From Antedon mediterranea (lineage: Eukaryota; Echinodermata; Crinoidea; Comatulida; Antedonidae), in the NCBI RefSeq assembly GCF_964355755.1, contig NC_092677.1, positions 18,754,101 through 18,818,100 of the forward strand: a stretch of 64,000 nt of DNA, read 5' to 3'. A program made the position numbers and the translations under genes. A model generated the notes under the pieces. It had not been told where the DNA came from, made no database searches, and saw nothing but the letters and a program-made list of their open reading frames with translations. Shown here in pieces: positions 22,143 to 31,581 of the stretch. Numbering within the stretch: position 1 is the first letter of the stretch; each line of letters begins with the position of its first letter.

Positions 22143-23627
22143 AGGTTATATGCATGATATGCATATAACCTCTTGATTCTGTCAAAATCTTTATTTATTT
22201 ATTTATTTATTTATTTATTCTTTCCTTAGCACTATTTGTCCGTGAATTATCTTGGCATCAGTTTCATCTATCTAAGTCAATTTTTCAGAGTATATTCCTT
22301 ATGGCCAGGAATCGATGTGGTTATGTTTTCACGATGCGCAATCAAAAATTACGCGGTCTACGCGCGATTTAACGAAATCACGTTTGTAATCATATCTTCA
22401 CAAACATGAATCACTTTTAAACAAAATTTGGTACTCATAAATTTCAGGTCATATTTCATCATAATGGCAATACAATTACGTGCGTAGCGCATATAACGCA
22501 TGCGTACGCGCGCTTAAAATGTTGAAAATTGTCAGAATTTATTTTCGATGAAATTAGAGTACGTTTCAGGCAATTTTAAGCGTTTAAAAAATTGCCATGA
22601 GTGCGCAGATTTTTGCACGCGCACTGCGCGTCAAACGTTAATGCGCACTCTTTTTGTCCGATTACTGTTGTGTAACCTTTCTTTAATAATATCATCATAT
22701 TTTATTCACTTTTCAACGCGAAACAGCGTTATACGAGCACGTCAAAAGTGACGGGCTACGCACGTGTAAGTTAACAAAATGGTGAAAATATGCTAAATTT
22801 TAAAATTAATATATATCGTTAGAATGCTCGGGAACACATATTTTTTATTTAATTTTCTTGAAGTGTATGTATCTTATGTATGATTTATTATTAAACTAAG
22901 GGAACAAAAGTTGATTAAGCCATAATTAATTGCATATTAAATTAAAAAAAATTCATTTCGACAATCAAACAAATTATGACATTTTCTTAGGCCAAAATAA
23001 CAAACTTAACATTAACTTTCTTCCTTCAAAAGTTCATATATTAAAGTTAAAAGTATATAGTTTGACAGTGCATCATTTTTGTACATTTTTAGAGATGTCA
23101 TCATAGTAAAAAATTATAATTCATTGCGGTATGTAATAATCTATCTGCACCAAAGTGGTTACTGCATAGTAAATACACGGAGGAATTTTTCTACAATTTT
23201 TAGTCAGTTGTGTATGGCTCGGTGGTGTGTGCTCGTGTCTATGGCACTCAAGGTACCGAGATCGAGTCTCACCTTGGGAAACGAAATAAAATTTTTTTTT
23301 TATTGTCCGTATTGTTTGTTCAAATTTATTTCTTAGTGTATATATTATACACATGATTTATAATGAAATCTAGATAAAAAATAACTTATGTCTTTATTAT
23401 TATGTAACAGCAAATGTGGTTTATGACATTATACGCAGAGGGATCTTTGATCGGATTGTGATACCGGCTATTGTATTCGCGTTAGCAAGGTCCTATCATA
23501 TATTATATATTATTTAAAGAATCTGAGAAAATCAATGAATCAAAATATCTTTTAAAAATAAATTATCTTTATTTTAATTATCAATGCATATAACCTATAA
23601 TTCGTCATAGTGACGAATTAAATCTAG
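22143..23627 (+). mobile_element. Helentron-like element E2, complete
   Basis: The 5' end is a 29-nt palindromic hairpin (22,143-22,171) made of AGGTTATATGCAT and its complement. Near the 3' end the same word recurs in inverted sense (ATGCATATAACCT at about 23,585), followed by a hairpin with arms AATTCGTCA and TGACGAATT, then AAAT and CTAG (23,624-23,627) with T after it. The repeat word differs from that of the other copies (GGTTATCCGC) yet matches between the two ends. The body contains a TTTA microsatellite (22,191-22,220), GCGCGC-type words shared with the other copies and a tRNA-like segment. There is no coding capacity. Confidence 0.65.
23205..23300 (+). repeat. tRNA-like (pol III promoter-like) segment in E2
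   Basis: TATGGCTCGGTGG resembles a tRNA A box and, about 45 nt later, GATCGAGTCTC resembles a B box. A T-rich run (about 23,290) follows, as in tRNA-derived SINEs. It lies in the same orientation as its host element. The fold is not a convincing cloverleaf, so it is not called as a tRNA gene. Confidence 0.45.
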
Positions 23628-23666
23628 TTGATATTTCCAATGGTGATATATAAAATAAATTACTAA

Positions 23667-25225
23667 CTAGATCTAAACTCGTCACTTGAGGACGAGTTTG
23701 GTTATCCGCCCGCAACAAAACGTATCTTGCGTAATAAAGTACTTCTCAGTTATGACTTTTCCAAAAAAAGTTAGCCTATTCAAAATTAAAACTGCCATTT
23801 CAGTGTAATAACCAATCCTTTTAATCAATTGTTTTCCCGTGATTGGATTCGAACCCGGTACCTCTGATACCAAAGTCGGTTGCACTACACATCGAGCCAT
23901 ATGAGCACCTGCTGAAGAAAATCCGAAGAAAGAGTCCTCGTTCATTTGGTATGTCGTGAACCCCCCTCGATGCAAGTTGATTATTACATAATGAACTTAA
24001 ATCATAATTTTTACTATGATGAAATCTTCACAAATTTTAAACAGTTACATATTATGAGAGTGCATACTTTCTAGTTTTATATATTAACATGTGAAGAAAA
24101 AAGATAAGCGTTATGTTTATTGTTTTGCTCTTTGAATATGTTTATGTTTGTTTGATGATAATTATTTCAAAAATTACATTTAATATGCAAATAATGTAGC
24201 CATCAAACACTTTTTAACATTCAAGACTATAATAAATCACACCTATGATTCATACACTGCAAGAAAATAAAATAAAAAATGGGGGTAACCTTGCATTCTG
24301 ATGAACTGTTTCATTTTTAAAAGTAGACATATTTTGCAACATTTTCACAATTTGTTGATGTTTTCGTGCGCAACCTGTCATGTTTAACGTGCTCGTAGAA
24401 CGCCATTTCAAGTTGAAAAGTGAATAAAATAACGTAAAATTGTTAACCGAAGATTTAAAAACACAAATCGTGTAAAAGAAATGTTCATACGTGTTTCCTG
24501 CGCCGTGCGCGCGTAAAAATGTGCGCACCAGTGGCAATTTTTTAAACGCTTAAAATGACCTGAATCGTGCTCTAATTTAATCAGAAATTGATTTGAAGCA
24601 TTTTAAAATTTCAAACGCCATTTACGCGCGCACTTTCTAATGTTACAAATTGCGATAGCGTTAAACAAGTTAACTATTGATGTGATGCAAACGTGGCTGA
24701 AAATGACGTTAAAAAATATTCATTTGTTTCGAAGTTATAACCGATTTAAGATTTTCAGAAAATCACGCGTAACTTACGCTACGCGGCTCTGACATCGTCA
24801 AAAAGCTTGGCTGGACAACTTCAGTAAAATGTCTAAATGCTGAACAAGTTACAACATATTATGTTTACACGTTGAAGAGAAACAGCGTGCACAAAATAAG
24901 AAGAGTAAAATATTTCAAACGCAATTTACGTGAAAACTTTCTAATCTCCAAAAATTTGTTAAACATTCCAAAAGTTAGCCATTGATGTGAAGAAAACGTG
25001 GCTGAAAATTTCGTTAAAAAATATTTATCGGTTTCGAAGTTATGACCGATTTAAGATTTTCAGAAAATCGCGCGTAACTTACGCTACGCGGATCTGACAT
25101 TGTCAAAAAGCTTGGCAGTACATCTTCAACTAAATGTCTATATGTTGACGAAGTTACAACATGTTATGTTAACACGTTGAAGAGAAAACGCGTGCACAAA
25201 ATCCGAGAAAGAAAGAAGAATAAAA
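23667..25225 (-). mobile_element. Helentron-like element E3 (interrupted by E4)
   Basis: Minus orientation. The 3' end is CTAG at 23,667-23,670 (preceded by A on the + strand), hairpin arms AAACTCGTC/GACGAGTTT at 23,675-23,699, then TGGTTATCCGCC. The body includes a tRNA-like segment and GCGCGTAACTTACGCTACGCGG words. It reaches its GAAAGAAAGAAGA tract at about 25,207, where E4 is inserted. Its remaining 5' end is most likely the poly(A) tract plus hairpin at about 26,843-26,910, to the right of E4. Confidence 0.6.
23835..23916 (-). repeat. tRNA-like segment in E3
   Basis: On the minus strand, TATGGCTCGATG (A-box-like) and GGGTTCGAATCC (perfect B box, + strand 23,845-23,857) are spaced as in a tRNA. 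It is in sense with its host element. The flanking acceptor stem does not pair cleanly, so a tRNA-derived SINE-like segment is more likely than a functional tRNA. Confidence 0.5.
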
Positions 25226-26842
25226 CTAGAACTTAAACTCGTCACTTGAGGACGAGTTTGGTTATCCGCCAGCAACAAAGCGTATCTTGCGTATTCAAGT
25301 ACTTCCACGTTATGACTTTTCCAAAAAAAGTAGGCTATTCAAAATTAAAACTGCCCTCTCAGTGTAATAACCAACTAAACCCTTTTAATTAATTGTTTTC
25401 CCGTGACGGGACTCGAACCCGGTACCTCTGATACCAAAGTCGGTTGCATTACACATCGAGCCATATGACCACCTGCTGACGAAAATCCGAAGAAAGAGTC
25501 CTCGTTCATTCGGTATGTCGTGAACCCCCTCGATGCAAGTTGATTATTACATATCAAACTTAAATCATAAATTTTACTATGATGAAATCTTCAAAAATTT
25601 TAAACGCTGATATTTTATGAAAGTACATACTTTCAAGTTTTATATATTAACATGTAAAGAAAAAAGATAAATGTTATGTTTATTGTTTTGCTCTTTGAAT
25701 AAGTTTATGTTTGTTTGATGATAAATATTTCAAAAATTATATTTAATATGCAAATAATGTAGCCATCAAACACGTTTTAGCATTCAACACTATAATAAAT
25801 CAGACCTATGATTCATACACTGCAAGAAATTAAAATAAAAAATGGGGGTAACCTTGCATTCTGATGAACTGTGTCATTTTTAAAAGTAGACATATTTTGG
25901 AACATTTTCACAATTTGTTGACGTTTTCGTGCGCAACCTGTCATGTTTAACGTGCTCGTAGAACGCCATTTCAAGTTGAAAAGTGAATAAAATAACGTAA
26001 AATTGTTAACAGAAGATTTAAAAACACAAATCGTGTAAAAGAAATGCTCATACCTGTTCCCTGCGCCGTGCGCGCGTAAAAATGTGCGCACCAGTGGCAA
26101 TTTTTTAAACGCTTAAAATGACCTGAATCGTTCTCTAATTTAATCAGAAATTGATTTGAAGCATTTTAAAATTTCAAACGCCATTTACGCGCGCACTTTC
26201 TAATGTTACAAATTGCGATAGCGTTAAAAAAGTTAACTATTGATGTGAAGCAAACGTGGCTGAAAATGACGTTAAAAAATATTCATTTGTTTCGAAGTTA
26301 TAACCAATTTAAGATTTTCAGAAAATCACGCGTAACTTACGCTACGCGGCTCTGACATCGTCAAAAAGCTTGGCTGGACAACTTCAGTAAAATGTCTATA
26401 TGTTGAACAAGTTACAAAATGTTATGTTAACGCGTTACAGAGAAACAGCGTGCACAAATTAGGAGCATTTTAAAATTTCAAACGCAGTTTACGCGCAGAC
26501 TTTCTAGTGTTCAAAAATTTGCTGAAGAGCGAAAAAGTTAGCCATTGATGTGAAGAAAACGTGGCTGAAAATTTCGTTAAAAAATATTTATCGGTTTCGA
26601 AGTTATGACCGATTTAAGATTTTCAGAAAATCGCGCGTAACTTACGCTACGCGGATCTGACATTGTCAAAAAGCTTCGCAGTACATCTTCAGTTAATTGT
26701 CTATATGTTGACCAAGTTACAAAATGTTATGTTAACACGTTCAAGAGAAAACGCGTACACAAAATCTGAGAAAGAAAGAAGAATAATAAAAAAAAAAAGT
26801 AACACTACAATAACAAAGGTTATCCGCTTGAGGCGGATAACC
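25226..26842 (-). mobile_element. Helentron-like element E4 (nested in E3)
   Basis: Minus orientation, complete. CTAG is at 25,226-25,229, followed by the same GACGA hairpin and TGGTTATCCGCC as E3. The body is a close sister of E3 (including the tRNA-like segment at about 25,400-25,480) with a partial internal duplication of the GTAACTTACGCTACGCGG block. The 5' end is the GAAAGAAAGAAGA tract, an A-run and a hairpin with arms GGTTATCCGC/GCGGATAACC at 26,818-26,842. It is inserted in the A-rich tract just inside the E3 5' end. Confidence 0.65.
25398..25480 (-). repeat. tRNA-like segment in E4
   Basis: This is the sister copy of the E3 segment, with A-box-like TATGGCTCGATG and B-box GGGTTCGAGTCC and a better T-arm (GGG/CCC stem around TTCGAGT). 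It is sense to the element, which supports inheritance within this subfamily. Confidence 0.5.
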
Positions 26843-26967
26843 AAAAAAAAAAAAAAAAAAAAAAAAGTAACACTACAATAACAAAGGTTATCCGCTTGAG
26901 GCGGATAACCAATAAAAAAAAGAAACACTACAATTCCAAGAGCTTATCCGCCTTGAGGCGGATAACC
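26843..26967 (-). mobile_element. Two further stacked Helentron-like 5' ends
   Basis: After the E4 hairpin come two more copies of the same 5'-end module: poly(A), AACACTACAAT, then a GGTTATCCGC/GCGGATAACC hairpin at 26,886-26,910 and a diverged one at 26,942-26,967. The first probably completes E3. The third would belong to another, older element whose 3' part is not identified. Confidence 0.55.
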
Positions 26968-26969
26968 AA

Positions 26970-28504
26970 CTAGACATGTAACTCGTCACTTTGACGAGTT
27001 TGGTTATCCGCCGCGCAAGTGGTGCAATTAACATTAACATTAAGGAGATAGGTTGAGGACAAAAGGAAGTGTTCACGTTGGCATTATGACCTGAACTGAA
27101 GAATATGATATGTTGTTATTGCTGAATTTTATTATTTAAATTCATATATAGTATACACAGTATAATCTGTATCCATATCACATACAGTGACATACAGTGT
27201 AGAATAGGTGAAATTACGGGACCCGCTATTTATTGCAATTTTTAACATGTTGACGGTTTTAAAATGAAACGCGAAGGTAGCAATTCCGAAAGGAAATTAT
27301 CTCAGCAACAACGTATTAGCGTGTAGAAGAAATTTGAATACGTGAAATATTGATGCGCGCTCTTTTAAATGTAATGAATTATGACGCAAAAGATGAAAAT
27401 ACGACCTTTTTTATTTAACTGGCCATATGATGACGTCACAACATCCGATGGGCAACATTTTTACATAATTTCGTATCTACAATCCAATAGCTTCCAGAAA
27501 AAGTTTTAATCGTGATTATCACATTTTATTCTTACGAGCTATAACAGATTAAGATTTACTGTAAAGATGAAATTGATGCCACACGTGATTTAAATTTTTA
27601 GGCATGATGACGTCAACAAAATTAAAATATTTTTAACTCATGCGAAAGATAGTTGATTGACCTAGACAATATCGAAATCGGGGTGAAAATGGAAAACGAA
27701 TAAGTGGAGATGCGCTCTATTCAATGTGATGAGCTATGACGAAAGATACAAAAATCCTAAATTTTATATTCGCGTGGCCATACGATGACGTCACAATGTC
27801 CGGTTAGCCATATTAATACCTGATCCGATACCTACAACTCATCTACTTCCAGAATATGTCATCCACAAAAAGTTGACCGTCTAGTTTAGAAATTACGACT
27901 GTTTAAAAAAAGGCATATTTTAAACGAATTTTTTAACCTTTTCATAAAAAACGCGCGCAAATTGTCCAATTCGACGTGCTCGTATGACGTATCTTTAAGT
28001 CAAAATTGTTTAAAATTTGGTAAAATTACTAGAAAAGGCTGGAAAAACATAAATCACGCAAAAAAAATACGTTTTCAATGCTACGTGTGCACCGCACACG
28101 TAAAAATGTGCGCACGCGTGGGAATTTTTGACATGCTTAAAACGACATGAAACGCGTAGAAAGTTGATTATAAATTAATTTTGCGCATTTTGAAATTTTA
28201 AATGCGCGTGCGCGCGTAACTTTGTGTAAAACACGCAATTTTTTTTCAACAGAAAGTTAGCGCATGATATAAATTAAACTTTTGCAAAGTTTCACTTTAA
28301 AATGTTTTTTGGTTTTCGACATATGTTAAATACGAGAAAATCGTTAAATCGCGCGTACGTCACGTTGCGCAATTGTAAACATCATGAAAAGCTTCGCTTG
28401 ACGACGTTACATAAATGTCAAAATGTTAACATAGTTAACAAAATGTTATGTTTGCAAGTTTTAGAGAAAAGCGTTACACAAAAATCATACAGAAAGAAAG
28501 AAGA
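26970..28504 (-). mobile_element. Helentron-like element E5
   Basis: Minus orientation. CTAG is at 26,970-26,973, then ACATGT, hairpin arms AACTCGTCA/TGACGAGTT and TGGTTATCCGCC. The body carries TGACGTCA-rich blocks and GCGCGCGTAAC words shared with E1, E7, E8 and E9. It ends at the GAAAGAAAGAAGA tract, where E6 abuts; its own 5' hairpin is missing. No tRNA-like segment is seen, unlike E3 and E4. Confidence 0.6.
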
Positions 28505-28737
28505 CTAGACATGTAACTCGTCACTTTGACGAGTTTGGTTATCCGCCGGGCAAGTGGTGCAACATTAACATTAAGGGGATAGGTTGAGGACAAAAGGAAG
28601 TGTTCACGTTGGAATTATGACCTGAACTGAAGAATATGATATGTTGTTATTGCTGAATTTTATTATTTAAATTCATATATAGTATACACAGTATAATCTG
28701 TATCCATATCACATACAGTGTAGAATCTATATATAAA
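28505..28737 (-). mobile_element. Helentron-like element E6, 3' fragment
   Basis: Only the 3' 233 bp are present: CTAG (28,505-28,508), hairpin, TGGTTATCCGCC and the following block almost identical to E5 and E7. It is cut by E7, and no continuation was found on the other side of E7. Confidence 0.55.
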
Positions 28738-30273
28738 CTAGACATGTAACTCGTCACTTTGACGAGTTTGGTTATCCGCCGCGCAAGTGGTGCAACATTA
28801 ACATTAAAGGGATAGGTTGAGGACAAAAGGAAGTGTTCACGTTGCCATTATGACCTGAACTGAAGAATATGATTTAAATCCATATTAGTATACAGAGTAT
28901 AATCTGTATCCATATCACATACAGTGTAGAATAGGTGAAATTACGGGACCGGCTATTTATTGCAATTTTTAACATGTTGACGGTTTTAAAATGAAACGCG
29001 AAGGTAGCAATTCCGAAAGGAAATTATCTCAGCAACAACGTATTTGCGTGTAGAAGAAATTTGAATACGTGAAATATTGATGCGCGCTCTTTTAAATGTA
29101 ATGAATTATGACGCAAAAGATGAAAATACGACCTTTTTTATTTAACTGGCCATATGATAACGTCACAACATCCGATTGGCAACATTTTTACATAATTTCG
29201 TATCTACAATCCAATAGCTTCCAGAAAAAAATTTTAATCGTGATTATCACATTTTATTCTTACGAGCTATAACAGATTAAAATTTACTGTAAAGATGAAA
29301 TTAATGCCACACGTGATTTAAATTTTTAGGCATGATGACGTCAAAAAAATTAAAATATTTTTAACTCATGCGAAAGATACTTGATTGACCTAGACAAAAT
29401 CAAAATCGGGGTGAAAATGGAAAACGGATAAGTGGAGATGCGCTCTATTCAATGTGATGAGCTATGACGAAAGATACAAAAATCCTAAATTTTATATTCG
29501 CATGGCCATACGATGACGTCACAATGTCCGGTTAGCCATATTAATACCTGATCCGATATCTACAACTCATCTACTTCCAGAATATGCCATCCACAAAAAG
29601 TTGACCGTCTAGTTTAGAAATTACGACTGTTTAAAAAAAGGCATATTTTAAACGAATTGTTTAACCTTTTCATAAAAAACGCGCGCAAATTGTCCAATTC
29701 GACGTGCTCGTATGACGTATCTTTAAGTCGAAATTGTTTAAAATTTGGTAAAATTACTAGAAAAGGCTGGAAAAATATAAATCATGCGAAAAAAGTACGT
29801 TTTCAATACTACGTGCGCACCGCACACGTAAAAATGTGCGCACGCGTGGGAATTTTTGACATGCTTAAAACGACATGAAACGCGTAGAAAGTTGATTATA
29901 AATTAATTTTGCGCATTTTGAAATTTTAAATGCGCGTGCGTGCGTAACTTTGTGTAAAACACGCAATTTTTTTTCAACAGAAAGTTAGCGCATGATATAA
30001 ATTAAACTTTTGCAAAGTTTCAAGTTGAAATGTTATTTGGTTGTCGAGCTATGTTAAATACGACAAAATCGTTAAATTGCGCGTAAGTCACGTTGCGCAA
30101 TTGTAAACGTCATGAAAAGCTTCGCTTGACGACGTTACGTAAATGTCAATATGTTAAGATAGTTACCGAAATGTTATGTTTGCGAGTTTTAGAGAAAAGC
30201 GTTACACAAAAATCATACAGAATGATTTCGTACAATCACAAGAGGTTATCCTGCAACTTCGTTGCGGATAACC
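28738..30273 (-). mobile_element. Helentron-like element E7, complete
   Basis: Minus orientation. CTAG is at 28,738-28,741 with the ACATGT/GACGA-hairpin end. The body is a near-identical sister of E5. The 5' end is a hairpin at 30,244-30,273 with arms starting GGTTATCC and ending GGATAACC around an AACTTCGTT loop, preceded by TTTCGTACAATCACAAGA. Frames of 60-73 codons inside are shadows: they occur at the same place in each copy without a codon-conserving pattern. Confidence 0.65.
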
Positions 30274-30274
30274 A

Positions 30275-31540
30275 ATTATGGTTAATTCTGACATAGGCGA
30301 GCACAATGATTCACAATGCAAAAACTTCTCTACAAATCTCCGCCTTGGATACCTACCTTATCTATCCGAGATGTACCGCGAAACGTAGATTTGATAACAT
30401 TAGTGTGCACGCCGACGCTATTGTTCCATATTTATATCTTAGGAAGATATTATAAAGAGTTTTTTAACAACATTTATGATTTCAACATTGGATTTTCCTC
30501 TCAATTTCAATTCTTCCCGGTCAAAGTAATTTCCGGGTTTAAGATAAGTTCACCTTAGTTTCAAATATTTTCTCTCTTTTATACACAAGGGAGCAGTTAA
30601 AATAATAGATTTGACCCTAAAGGTGACTGGAAACAATCAATACAGTGTCCCTTTGGAAGACGAAAAAAAAATTGGCCATTAATCATAGCCATTTCAGTTT
30701 TTTGTTTATTTTAAAACATACCACACGTGTGTGAAGGTACAGTAGTTAAATAATAGGAATTATACTGCAAATTAATAAAGATCAAATTAAATATACGCCA
30801 TAAAGAATCAGAATATATTGTGGGGAATAGTATTATAAAATTACATAGGGAGATTTGATAAGACATTTTTCGAGTGAAATTCCGATAGCTGAGTTTTATT
30901 GAGTAAGCTTGCAGGAATAACTGTAGGCTATCTTCCTGTGTCCCGTTAGGACCGAGATGTCTGCCCATGTTGCAAGCCGTAATGTCTTCTTTCTTGGGCC
31001 CACTCTGTCACGGCAGTTAGTTTCAAAAGATGATTAAATTAAATAATGTATTAATAATTATTAGGATGGTATTCATTTGAATAAACGCCTCTCCAATAAA
31101 ACATCACTTTGAATAATAACACCCCCTCCCCCACAACCCAACTATCTAATAAACGTCCATCCACATATTTATAATAACACAATTATACTATTTGTAGTAG
31201 AATTCACCGCACTGTTATCTGCAATTTACCAAGCATTTGTTATTCTTTTTTACCACTTTTCATATCTATGAGAGGATTTCATTTGATTATAAATGTTACC
31301 ATATTATTAGAACTAAAAAATTTAACATATATCCCTAGAATAAGCACCTCCCTCAAATGACCTCCGCCTCCCTAAAGGGCCCTACCAAACAATAAAAACT
31401 ATACTTTAAAATGTTATTAATCATCTAAAACACTGTGAAACAAAGTAGTTAAGTTTTACGAATGTCAAGCATTTTCAATAATGGTAACCGACAGAAAATG
31501 TATAAGGAGAACATTATCATTCCGAGAACCATCGTCTACA
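30275..31540. other. Sequence between elements, nothing recognised
   Basis: About 1.3 kb without a supported gene. The 85-codon minus frame at 30,711-30,968 and the 80-codon plus frame at 30,316-30,558 have no recognisable motif or splice context. Confidence 0.45.
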
Positions 31541-31544
31541 CTTC

Positions 31545-31581
31545 CTAGAGGGGGAGCGAGCGAAGCGAGCTCACCCTCTAG
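31545..31581. repeat. 37-nt CTAG-bounded palindrome
   Basis: An imperfect palindrome with arms CTAGAGGG-GAGC and GCTC-CCCTCTAG around GAGCGAAGCGAG lies exactly where element E8 loses similarity to its sisters. It takes the place of the usual 3' hairpin. Confidence 0.6.

Noticed and set aside
22191-22220. TTTA microsatellite as a separate finding
   Set aside because: Ordinary simple repeat inside element E2; mentioned there.
24250-26100. 95-codon minus frames (MPLVRTFLRAHGAG...) in E3 and E4
   Set aside because: Present in both because E3 and E4 are sister copies; no domain, and other family members do not keep the frame.
26663-26928. Lys-rich and Phe-rich frames across the poly(A) tracts
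   Set aside because: Low-complexity A/T tracts at Helentron-like 5' ends.
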